Part shown: positions 16,650 to 24,646 of the stretch, piece after piece
Position numbering within the stretch: the stretch's first letter is position 1
Layout of the letters: the number at the start of each line of letters is the position of its first letter
Assembly: GCA_038882715.1 (NCBI GenBank)
Contig: JAVZNR010000002.1
Span: 85,093 to 149,092, forward strand
Direction: 5' to 3'
Length of the DNA: 64,000 nt
From: Candidatus Bathyarchaeia archaeon
GTDB taxonomy: Archaea; Thermoproteota; Bathyarchaeia; Bathyarchaeales; DTEX01
Translations under genes and position numbers: made by a program
The notes under the pieces: model-generated
What the model saw: the letters and a program-made list of their open reading frames with translations, nothing else
Databases searched by the model: none
What the model was told of the DNA's origin: nothing

Positions 16650-17650
16650 AATCTAGGGAGATAACTGAGTATATTAGGCAGAGAGCCGAGCTTGCAGCGG
16701 CTTTGGAGGTTAGCGGTTGGCCTAAGCCCGGCAACGTTCACAGGACTAAAGATCATGCCGACGCTAGGTTTGAACATTTTCTGGCTGGCGCAGTAGCTCT
16801 GGGCCCTTCTATCGCGGCTGCATCCTTAAGGGGGATTATGGCGGCTAGGGGTAAAATAAGCCTGTCAAAGGTTGGTGTGGGCCGGCTCATTAAGGTGGCT
16901 GTGCGTGACATGCTGTCTTCACATAATGGTGGAAACACTCATCTAGGCGTCTGCCTACTCTTCGTTCCTCTCTCAATTGCCGCTGCGAAAACCTATGTTG
17001 AGGAAAACGGTTTTTTGCTGGAGCCTTTAAGAAGAAATTTCGATGCCATTATGCGCTCAACAACCCCGATAGATGCGGTTAGAGTTTATGAGGCCATAGC
17101 CATAGCGAGCTCCCCGAATGAGCTGGGCAGCGTCAGCGGAGGGAAGGCTCCAGACATATATGAGACTAACTTCAAAAGGAGGATTTTAGGTTCGGGGATA
17201 ACCCTCTTCGACGCCATGATGGAGGCCTCATCCTACGATACAGTTGCGAGAGATCTTGTAACAGGCTTAGATATCTCCTTCAATGTCGGTTTTAGAGAGC
17301 TGACCAAGACCTTTAACATCACTAGGGATATAAATATCGCTGTGGTTCACACTTTCCTGAAAATACTCTCAGAGTTTCCGGACACGTTCATAGCTAGGAA
17401 GATAGGCCTCAAGAGAGAACGCGATATCAGAAGGGCTGTTGAGCTGGGCATTAGGGAGACTGCGTGGATATCTGAAGCCGCGAAGAGAATCCTTGAGCTG
17501 GGCGGATTAATGACAGATGATGGTAGAGCCGCCTTATGGGAGCTGGATGAAAAGCTTCAGATGCTCGGCAAAAATTTCAGCCCCGGAACAACGGCGGACC
17601 TAACAGCCTCATCCATAATGGTTGCTCTCTTAGCCGGCCTGAAATTCTAG
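16646..17650 (+). CDS. CitG/MdcB-like triphosphoribosyl-dephospho-CoA synthase family
   Basis: A 334-residue all-helical protein. AALEVSGWPKPGNVHR, then SSHNGGNTHLGVCLLFVPLSIAA and the later SFNVGFREL are landmarks of COG1767, whose bacterial members make 2'-(5-triphosphoribosyl)-3'-dephospho-CoA, the prosthetic group precursor of citrate lyase and malonate decarboxylase. No lyase or acyl-carrier gene is nearby, and archaeal members are of unproven function. It is translationally coupled to the S-component-like gene upstream and followed after 18 bases by a nucleotidyltransferase-like gene, suggesting a nucleotide or coenzyme pathway fed by a transported precursor. Confidence 0.7.
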   Translation: MKSREITEYIRQRAELAAALEVSGWPKPGNVHRTKDHADARFEHFLAGAVALGPSIAAASLRGIMAARGKISLSKVGVGRLIKVAVRDMLSSHNGGNTHLGVCLLFVPLSIAAAKTYVEENGFLLEPLRRNFDAIMRSTTPIDAVRVYEAIAIASSPNELGSVSGGKAPDIYETNFKRRILGSGITLFDAMMEASSYDTVARDLVTGLDISFNVGFRELTKTFNITRDINIAVVHTFLKILSEFPDTFIARKIGLKRERDIRRAVELGIRETAWISEAAKRILELGGLMTDDGRAALWELDEKLQMLGKNFSPGTTADLTASSIMVALLAGLKF

Positions 17651-17668
17651 GATCAGCGGTGCTTAATC

Positions 17669-18709
17669 TTGGGTTTTAATCAACCTATCAGGGCTCGTGA
17701 GGGCGACTTCATAGAGACAGTTGAGGGCTTAATCTTTGATGTTAAGGGGCTTATTCACCCGCCGGATAGGACGATAGCTTACTTAAGGTATTTTGAGAGC
17801 CCTGAGGGTGAGAGGATCAGGGGCTCTAAAAGATACATGAAGGTTTATTCGCTAAGCGATAGGGACGCCGTCCTAAGGCAGAAGTATCCGCACTACATTT
17901 ACTATGATGATGTTTTCGGCGAGTGGCTTGAGGGCGCACCCAACAGCCTCATTATAGAGCATTATCAGCCGATACAGAAGGCTTTAAGCCTAATTAGGGG
18001 GCGGGATCTAAGCGCCATTGAGGCGCAAGCAGTCAGGTTTATTCAGGAGATTCGTGATTACGCGGGCATTCCCATAGGTAATCTCGGCGTTTCAGGCTCA
18101 ATCCTAGTAGGACTCTACGCCTCCAGCTCCGACATCGATGTCGTAGTTTATGGTAGGAGGGAGTCCGTAGCCACATATAATGGTTTAAAGGAGCTTTTAA
18201 GCGAGAAGAGGAGCGGTTTCTCACCCTACGACCTCAGCGACCTCAAGAAGCTATACGATTTCCGGTCTATGGATACTTGGATGCCATTCAACGAGTTTTG
18301 CAAGGTTGAGTTGAGGAAGGCTTTTCAAGGAAAATTCCTTGGCAGAGACTTTTTTGTCAGGTTTGTGCTCGATTGGTGCGAGGTCGATGAGAAATATGGC
18401 GATAGAGTTTATAGGAGCGTTGGTTACGCTAGAGTTAAAGCGCTAGTAGAGGACGACTCAAACGCGATATTCACGCCGTGCCTATACAGGATCTCTGAGG
18501 TTAAGCTGCTTGGGGGCGAATGTGATACGCGATTACTGAGGGAGATAGTTTCCTTTAGGGGGAGGTTCTGCGACCATGCCAGAAGAGGCGAACATGTTGT
18601 TGCGCAGGGCAAAGTTGAAAAGGTTGTTGAGAATGATGGAAGCGAGTATTACCGGATGGTTTTAGGCGCCAAACCTTCGGACTTCATGATTGTTGAGGGC
18701 ATGCTATAG
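17669..18709 (+). CDS. Predicted nucleotidyltransferase (pol beta-like), copy A
   Basis: A 346-residue protein with a central minimal nucleotidyltransferase signature, VSGSILVGLYASSSDIDVVVYG (GS followed by DxD), the pol beta/KNTase active site that binds metal and NTP. About 130 residues upstream and a beta-rich C-terminal domain (about 240-340) flank it; the latter contains ARVKALVEDDSNAIFTP. The acceptor molecule is unknown. The start is TTG with GGTG upstream. Copy B on the opposite strand (18704-19768) matches it along most of its length, including IHPPDR/IHPPNR, DIDVVVYG/DIDLTVYG and the C-terminal FTPCLY/FMPAKY regions. It lies 18 bases after the CitG-like gene. Confidence 0.65.
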   Translation: MGFNQPIRAREGDFIETVEGLIFDVKGLIHPPDRTIAYLRYFESPEGERIRGSKRYMKVYSLSDRDAVLRQKYPHYIYYDDVFGEWLEGAPNSLIIEHYQPIQKALSLIRGRDLSAIEAQAVRFIQEIRDYAGIPIGNLGVSGSILVGLYASSSDIDVVVYGRRESVATYNGLKELLSEKRSGFSPYDLSDLKKLYDFRSMDTWMPFNEFCKVELRKAFQGKFLGRDFFVRFVLDWCEVDEKYGDRVYRSVGYARVKALVEDDSNAIFTPCLYRISEVKLLGGECDTRLLREIVSFRGRFCDHARRGEHVVAQGKVEKVVENDGSEYYRMVLGAKPSDFMIVEGML

Positions 18710-19768
18710 CAGCGGCTTCACATAGTCTTTCCCGCGGGCTTCCTGAGAACCTACAAGGACCCTATGGTACTCTTCGCCCCTCTTATTGTCGACGACATGC
18801 TCTAGTTTCCCATAGGCAACTATCTTCTCGCCTCTATTAGCTATGCCCGCATAGAGCCCCTCGTAGGAAGCAACCTCACATATATCGTCAACCCGCAGCC
18901 CCTCTAAGACCTTAACATCCTCAACAAGGTATTTTGCCGGCATGAAGTCGGATTCCGAATCATCAATAACTGTCGCTGTAATCTTAACCATACCTCTAGG
19001 CCTAAAAACCCTCTCGCCATACTTCTCTTTAACCTCACGCTCAAATTTAACTGGGTGCGTCGAGAACGCTGTTCCCCGGAATAATCCAATGTTCCATTTC
19101 CTATTCAGCAGCGTTTTAGCCTCCTCATATGTGAGCGGATAAAGCCTCAACTTATTTAGACACCACTCCTCGGCTTTGGCGCCACTGAACCTTTGCAGAT
19201 CCGCCGCCCTATCGGAGTAGATCCGTGTGAGGGCTTCCTTCACGTGTCTAGAATTCTCCATCCCGTAAACTGTCAAGTCTATGTCTGAGAACGGCTGGTG
19301 TATGCCTAAGAGGATCGAGCCAGTCACACCGAAGTTCTCCAGCGGGACTCCGCTCTCATCGGATATTTTGAGGGCTAGGTCCAATGCTTTCCTCTCTAGG
19401 GGATCTAACTCCTTCCGCTTAGCTTCAGTCAGCCGCCTCATTTTTTCTTCGGGTTTAAAATGGTAGAGTATTTTCTCGACGGGGACAGCCGACATCTTTA
19501 TGCCCATAGCATGCGAATAATATAGATATTCCGGATACTGCTCAAGGAACTTAAGGGTATCTATAAGATCAAGCATCGTGTAGCGTCGCATGATCCGACG
19601 GAACCTTACGTCGTTCCTACCCCAAAGACCATTCTCAGCTGGAACGTACTTAACGTAAGAGATTACTCTGTTAGGCGGATGGATTGATCCGACAACGCAG
19701 AATAAAAAGCGCTCAAGGGTCTGGACGAAATCCCTATCCCTAAACCCGCGCTCCAAGTACACTTTCAC
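18704..19768 (-). CDS. Predicted nucleotidyltransferase (pol beta-like), copy B
   Basis: A 354-residue paralog of the 17669 gene, encoded tail to tail with it. The active-site strand-loop is VTGSILLGIHQPFSDIDLTVYG. The N-terminal GSIHPPNRVISYVKYVP and C-terminal GEKIVAYGKLEHVVDNKRGEEYHRVLVG parallel copy A, so an inverted duplication followed by strong divergence is likely. Both stop codons are contained in one six-base palindrome, CTATAG (18704-18709). Head and tail domains are shared with copy A, but identity is low enough to suggest different acceptors. A pol-beta-type label in databases would not mean DNA polymerase activity. Confidence 0.65.
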   Translation of the reverse strand: MKVYLERGFRDRDFVQTLERFLFCVVGSIHPPNRVISYVKYVPAENGLWGRNDVRFRRIMRRYTMLDLIDTLKFLEQYPEYLYYSHAMGIKMSAVPVEKILYHFKPEEKMRRLTEAKRKELDPLERKALDLALKISDESGVPLENFGVTGSILLGIHQPFSDIDLTVYGMENSRHVKEALTRIYSDRAADLQRFSGAKAEEWCLNKLRLYPLTYEEAKTLLNRKWNIGLFRGTAFSTHPVKFEREVKEKYGERVFRPRGMVKITATVIDDSESDFMPAKYLVEDVKVLEGLRVDDICEVASYEGLYAGIANRGEKIVAYGKLEHVVDNKRGEEYHRVLVGSQEARGKDYVKPLL

Positions 19769-19959
19769 CCTTCAAGTACGCTGACAAATCAATAAGACAT
19801 AGCGGCGACGTATTTAAAGCGATGCTCCCTGCCTAACCTTTTCAGAAAGAAGAAAATAAAAATAATATTATGGTTTTATGGTTTGGATGGCGCAATCCCC
19901 TCCGATTAGATATCTTAATAAGGCTTAGGTACAATTGTTTATTGGCTGGTGGTGAAGTT

Positions 19960-20814
19960 TTGGAGCGGCGTAGGTATGGTAAAACTAACGTTGAGCTCTC
20001 AGTTATTGGCTTCGGCGGGATCCTCGTCATGAATGAGAGCCAAGAGTCAGCTAACCGGATAGTTTCCGAAGCTATTGAGAGGGGAATAAACTATTTTGAC
20101 GTGGCTCCAAGCTATGGTAATGCCGAGGAGCGTCTGGGACCCGCACTTAAGCCTTATCGCAGCTCGGTTTTCCTAGCATGCAAGACCGCTAAACGCGCCA
20201 AGAAGGAGGCTTGGGAGGAACTCCATCAGTCGCTTAAACGGCTGTGCACAGATCATTTAGACTTATATCAGCTGCACGGGGTCACAACGCTCGAAGAAGT
20301 TAAACAGATATTCGGTGAGGGGGGAGCGATTGAAGCCCTCGTGGAGGCTAGGGAGCAGGGAATAGTTAAATACTTGGGTTTCTCAGCCCATAGCGAGGAG
20401 GCTGCCCTAGCCCTCTTAGACCTATTCAACTTCGACAGCGTCTTATTCCCGATAAATTGGGTTTGCTGGCATCAAGGCGACTTCGGGCCTAGGGTTGTTA
20501 AGAAGGCTGCTGAGAAGAACACCGCGATCCTAGCGATAAAAACCCTTGCGAAAAGAAGATTAAGAGAGGGTGAAGAGAAGAAGTGGCCTAAATGCTGGTA
20601 TGCCCCAGTTGAGAGCTTCCAAGAGGCTTTGATGGCTGTTAGATTCACGCTCTCTCTGCCGGTAACATCCGCTGTCACCCCAGGGCACATTGAACTGTTA
20701 AGATGGATGTGCGATGCGGCTGAAATGTTTAAGCCACTATCAAAAGATGAAGAGATGGAGATCGCTGAGAGAAGTAAAGGCTTAGAGCCAATATTTTCCA
20801 GCCAGCATCATTGA
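19960..20814 (+). CDS. Aldo/keto reductase
   Basis: About 284 residues of NAD(P)H-dependent aldo/keto reductase barrel. MERRRYGKTNVELSVIGFGG is the family opening, and the catalytic tetrad is visible as Asp and Tyr in YFDVAPSYGNAEERLG, Lys in ACKTAKR, and His in LYQLHGV. The frame is open back to 19870, but homologs start at MERRRYG, and TTG 19960 has GGTGGTGA six bases upstream. Activity would be interconversion of a sugar, aldehyde or ketone with its alcohol; the substrate is not readable. It stands alone between the nucleotidyltransferase pair and a small hypothetical gene. Confidence 0.82.
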   Translation: MERRRYGKTNVELSVIGFGGILVMNESQESANRIVSEAIERGINYFDVAPSYGNAEERLGPALKPYRSSVFLACKTAKRAKKEAWEELHQSLKRLCTDHLDLYQLHGVTTLEEVKQIFGEGGAIEALVEAREQGIVKYLGFSAHSEEAALALLDLFNFDSVLFPINWVCWHQGDFGPRVVKKAAEKNTAILAIKTLAKRRLREGEEKKWPKCWYAPVESFQEALMAVRFTLSLPVTSAVTPGHIELLRWMCDAAEMFKPLSKDEEMEIAERSKGLEPIFSSQHH

Positions 20815-20902
20815 TGTTTACTGTTAGGCACATAGCGGCATATTTCAGCATATTAATTAAGGTTAAATTTTCTTCTCCATACTCTGACATTCGGTGTCGT
20901 CT

Positions 20903-21241
20903 ATGAGGCTTAATGAAGCCATTATGCTATCTAAGGACCTTAGGATTTTTGGGCGAACTTTTAGTGAGTGCGCTAAAGTTATGGGCGATACCACTCAGGT
21001 TGTTAAATCCGTTAAGCCCTTAATGGGTAATTATGGAAGCAGCGGTTTAGGCTCAAAGCTCATCGCGGCTGGCATGGCATGCATAGTTTTTCCAGAACCG
21101 GTTGTCTCGGACATTATTGGGTCAACATTGATCGCGGCGGGGATGCTAATTAAGAGCAGAAGGGGGCTAACAGCTATGGATGTGCTTAAAGAGACCAGAA
21201 AGATAATGAATGATCTAAGAAGAATCAGTGTAGAACTGTAA
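20903..21241 (+). CDS. Small conserved-looking protein with two hydrophobic segments
   Basis: A 112-residue protein not matched to a known family. Residues about 45-60 (SKLIAAGMACIVFPEP) and 62-78 (VSDIIGSTLIAAGMLI) are hydrophobic and Gly/Ala-rich, so it may be membrane-associated. The C-terminus is a charged helix (DVLKETRKIMNDLRRI). ATG 20903 is preferred over the in-frame GTG 20894, though neither has a strong ribosome site. The next gene is convergent, with a hairpin between them. Confidence 0.45.
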   Translation: MRLNEAIMLSKDLRIFGRTFSECAKVMGDTTQVVKSVKPLMGNYGSSGLGSKLIAAGMACIVFPEPVVSDIIGSTLIAAGMLIKSRRGLTAMDVLKETRKIMNDLRRISVEL

Positions 21242-21276
21242 CCGTTTTTAGCACATCTATATGGGGACGGCTTAGA

Positions 21277-21308
21277 AAACCAATATAAAAATAGCCTTTT
21301 TATGGTTT
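21277..21308. terminator. Bulged hairpin in convergent gap
   Basis: AAACCA...TAAAAA pairs with TTTTTATGGTTT across a short loop (TAGCC), with a three-base bulge on the left arm. It lies between the stops of the convergent genes at 21241 and 21363, with T-runs on both strands, so it could end transcription in both directions. Confidence 0.4.
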
Positions 21309-21362
21309 GTTTCCCCAATCTCCCCTACATTACTTGAGAAACCTGGAGAAGAAAAAGATGTC

Positions 21363-23555
21363 TTACTGTTGAACTTCAAGTTTTCTAAGAAACTTTTTAG
21401 CGTACTCGACGCATTTCCTTTTGAAATTCTCGTAGCTTTCTGAGAACTCATTCATCGTTTTTACGGTTGCGCCATAATTTCTCCATTCAGAGGGCTTTAA
21501 ACCCCTGCAGCCATATTTTTCTGGAGCGGTTATACCTACCTTCTTTAGGAGGGCGATTTGCTCATCTGTCAACTCGAAGGCTTTGATGAACTCTTCAGCA
21601 ATATGCTTCCATCCGGAGCACATTATTCTTAGGGGTATCTCCGGATCAACGCTCTCGAAAACCGACTCCCTATATTTAGAGATATTGAAGTCTCTGTCTA
21701 GGCTTCTAAGCAGAACACTCATTTGGTGATTAGGAAACTCCGTATGCGTCATGTGGGAGCTGGCGAGTAAAAGAAGAGTCTCCTCAGGCTTCCTTTTTGA
21801 AGCCGGCAGCGCATCTATCCCCTGAATAACCGCATCAGCTTGCTCTCCGCTGAGACCGAACTCTGATTGAATGTAATATAACCATTTACCTATGTTTTGT
21901 GGGCTGAAAAAGATCTCATAGACTCTCTTAGTTATAAGTATCCCGCTTAATCCGATCGCCTCCTCAATCTTAGCTAGGTACTCAGCAACCTTCTCTTTCG
22001 AGCCGTAGGGAACCCCATGCGAAGCGAGAAAAACTGTAAACGGCTCCTTACTAATTGGGCTAAGGAAGCGTCTACTGCAAAGCAATTTTATCTTTTCATC
22101 CATAGACTTCTTCTCCTTCACGTTATCCCAGACACCCATGGCTTCTGCGAGCTCCTTTAAGGCCCCCTCTTTATCCGAGCTCTTCTCAAGAGCGCTTCTC
22201 AAGAGCTCCTCGGCATGAACCTCCCTTAGGTGATCGTCATGTCTGCCAATCATGCTTGTCTCATAAACGGTCGTTAACCGTAAACCTTTTTTAACCGCTT
22301 CAGCCCGCCCCCTAATCTTCGCGAGGATCAACTCAACCTCTTGGGAGACCGTAAACGTCACAGTATTATTTGTGCCGATCCCTAAGCTCTCAAGCCTTCT
22401 CGTCAGCTCAATCGATGCGGGTGAGCTTCCGGCAACCTTAAAAACAATGTTTGGTCTACCGTGCTCGATGCTTGTTGAATATCCCCAGAGAAGATAATGA
22501 TCGTATTTCTTGAGGAACTCTTCGGCGTCAGCATATATTTTCAAGGCTTCCCTGAAACTCTTCTCGTAATCATCCGCTATTGTGGGGTTAAGCTGCAAGC
22601 TAACCATGCCGTGACGCATGTTTGAGGCGATAGCTATGGGTCTGAAAACCGCGAGGTTTGGCCAAATACAGACCTCCGTGCCTTTCGCAGTGATTTCATC
22701 GCCGTAAAGATCAGGGTTTTCCCTTAACTGCTCCTTAAGACCCTCTACGGCGGTCTTGAAATCTGGACATAGATCCTCCCCCTTATAGCCTTCCCATAAA
22801 GTAGGGTCATCGTCGAAAGCCGCGGCTGCTAGAACGGGGTTTGTTGAAACCTGAACAAAACCTAAGTGTCTAAGCCACCTCAAACCTAAAGCATAGTCGT
22901 TGCCGAACTTGCATAAGCCTTCTTTACTTAGCCGATAATACACGTTGTTCCTGATGCTTTCTTTAGCGGATTTTAGGAAAGACTCCATTACATTATTTAA
23001 GTCAACCTTCTTCTCTAAGTCCTCGGCTATATGAGCAACCATGGCGCCGGGCGGACGATGAAAGCCGCTCATAACCTTCCTCATGTCTGAAAGAAATAGT
23101 TTGATTACGGCTTGGGCTACCTTGGCTTCGCCTAGATTCCTACGCTCTAAAGCCTCCATCTCTTTGGCAGCCTCAACTATGCTGGCGAAAGCCTTAGCTG
23201 CTTCAACATCGGAAAAACCGATGATTTCTTTCTCGAATCCAACAATGTTTAAAGCCGCTTGAATTAAAGCGTCATATATTCGTGCACATGTAAGGATTTT
23301 CCTTTCCTCTTTCAGCAAATCTAAATTCATGTTCCCGATGAAAACCCTATTGAACATGAAGCTAAATTTCCTGTTAACTCCAGCAACAACGTCTTCTAAG
23401 CTACCGATCATCTCCCTGTTCAACAGGTGGTCGGCAGCTAGCTTGGTGTAACCCCTTACCGCTAGACGAACAACATGATCCGCGTGGTCAAAGCTGAGCG
23501 CCGGAAAATCTAAAGGCTCCGGCTTAGAGCATAGGATTATTTTCTCTATACTCAT
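21363..23555 (-). CDS. Large transaldolase-family protein
   Basis: A 730-residue protein, far longer than classical transaldolase (about 220-330). The central part has transaldolase-fold features: LRWLRHLGFVQVSTNPVLAAAAFDD resembles the TSNPSL-type strand, and IVFKVAGSSPASIELTRRLESLGIGTNNTVTFTVSQ contains the Lys expected to form the Schiff base plus the downstream TxxFS-like strand. About 200 helical residues precede this core and about 270 follow it. The donor and acceptor sugars are unknown. It may transfer dihydroxyacetone units in pentose metabolism or act as a specialised aldolase. It is encoded singly, divergent from the DapA-like/IlvD sugar-acid genes. Confidence 0.65.
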   Translation of the reverse strand: MSIEKIILCSKPEPLDFPALSFDHADHVVRLAVRGYTKLAADHLLNREMIGSLEDVVAGVNRKFSFMFNRVFIGNMNLDLLKEERKILTCARIYDALIQAALNIVGFEKEIIGFSDVEAAKAFASIVEAAKEMEALERRNLGEAKVAQAVIKLFLSDMRKVMSGFHRPPGAMVAHIAEDLEKKVDLNNVMESFLKSAKESIRNNVYYRLSKEGLCKFGNDYALGLRWLRHLGFVQVSTNPVLAAAAFDDDPTLWEGYKGEDLCPDFKTAVEGLKEQLRENPDLYGDEITAKGTEVCIWPNLAVFRPIAIASNMRHGMVSLQLNPTIADDYEKSFREALKIYADAEEFLKKYDHYLLWGYSTSIEHGRPNIVFKVAGSSPASIELTRRLESLGIGTNNTVTFTVSQEVELILAKIRGRAEAVKKGLRLTTVYETSMIGRHDDHLREVHAEELLRSALEKSSDKEGALKELAEAMGVWDNVKEKKSMDEKIKLLCSRRFLSPISKEPFTVFLASHGVPYGSKEKVAEYLAKIEEAIGLSGILITKRVYEIFFSPQNIGKWLYYIQSEFGLSGEQADAVIQGIDALPASKRKPEETLLLLASSHMTHTEFPNHQMSVLLRSLDRDFNISKYRESVFESVDPEIPLRIMCSGWKHIAEEFIKAFELTDEQIALLKKVGITAPEKYGCRGLKPSEWRNYGATVKTMNEFSESYENFKRKCVEYAKKFLRKLEVQQ

Positions 23556-23717
23556 TCCAGTATGCCACCAGCATCTACAAGACTAAGCATCATTAAAATT
23601 ACCTGAAAACTCAAATAGTTTTAAAAGGTTTGCGTCTCGCGGTTAAGTCTATCTGAATGATATGGTTTCCACGTTCTTCGATCACTTTTATATCCCGCGA
23701 TGCAAGACTTATTGAGG

Positions 23718-24632
23718 GTGATTTTACTGAGAAACCTGAAGAGTTTAAGGGGTATCGTTCCCTCCCTACATACGATCACTTCCCCAAACGGTGAGCTCTC
23801 TGAGGAAGATATTAGGTCTGAGGTTAGGTTTAATATTGAGTGCGGCGTGCATGGTCTCGCCGCGGGTTTAGGTGCCGGGGAATTCTATAAGTTTTCTGAT
23901 GAGGAAAGGAAAAAGCTGTTTGAGATAGTTGTTGACGAGGCTAATGGAAAGGTTCCTGTTTTAATAGGAGCTTGGCACACTGGGACGGAGCCTGCTTTAA
24001 TGCTAGCTAAATACGCTGAGGATATCGTGGCTGACGGCGTAATATTGGTGCCGCCATTCTTTAATAGGGTGGAGTCAAAACTCTGTCTTTACGAGCATTT
24101 CTCTAGAATAGCGGGGAGCATTAGCATCCCGGTGATGATACAGGATAATGAGGATGCTTTTGGAGTACACATATGCCCCTCCCTCTATAAGAGGCTGGTT
24201 GAGGAGAACCCTAACATCTATCTAGCCAAAATAGAGGGGGCCGGAACACTAGAGAAAATAAGGGTTCTGAAAGAAATGCTAGGGGATAGAATAGCGATTT
24301 TCGGCGGGTCGGCTGCAAGACTATTTTATGAAGAGATGGCCCTTGGAGCCAGTGGGAATATTCCAGACGCTTGTCTACCGGATCTGCTTGTAGATGTTTT
24401 CAACAAGTATGAAAGCGGCGACGCTGAGGGGTCAAAGAAAACCTACGAGAGGTTCAGGCGCTGGCTCAACTTCCTGCTTCTACACCCGCTTCAGGCAGCC
24501 GAGATAGAGAAAGAGACGCTTAGGTTAAGGGGCGTCATCAGGTGCTCCCATACGAGAGGGCCTAAAATCGGCTTAAGCGAGGAAGATAAGCAAGTTTTAA
24601 AAAGAATATTGGAAGAGATTTGTGTGATTTAG
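23718..24632 (+). CDS. DapA/KDG aldolase-like class I aldolase
   Basis: About 304 residues of the dihydrodipicolinate synthase/N-acetylneuraminate lyase family. GIVPSLHTITSPNGELSEEDIRSEVRFNIECGVHGLAAGLGAGEF is the family N-terminal phosphate/carboxylate loop region, VILVPPFF contributes the conserved strand, and LAKIEGAG contains the Schiff-base Lys. TTTTATAT at about 23684-23691 is a TATA box that predicts transcription starting near 23712, so GTG 23718 (in frame) is preferred to ATG 23700. The downstream IlvD/Edd dehydratase overlaps its end. Together they suggest dehydration of a sugar acid to a 2-keto-3-deoxy acid, then cleavage to pyruvate and an aldehyde. Confidence 0.78.
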   Translation: MILLRNLKSLRGIVPSLHTITSPNGELSEEDIRSEVRFNIECGVHGLAAGLGAGEFYKFSDEERKKLFEIVVDEANGKVPVLIGAWHTGTEPALMLAKYAEDIVADGVILVPPFFNRVESKLCLYEHFSRIAGSISIPVMIQDNEDAFGVHICPSLYKRLVEENPNIYLAKIEGAGTLEKIRVLKEMLGDRIAIFGGSAARLFYEEMALGASGNIPDACLPDLLVDVFNKYESGDAEGSKKTYERFRRWLNFLLLHPLQAAEIEKETLRLRGVIRCSHTRGPKIGLSEEDKQVLKRILEEICVI

Positions 24633-24646
24633 GAGTGTTGAGTAAA

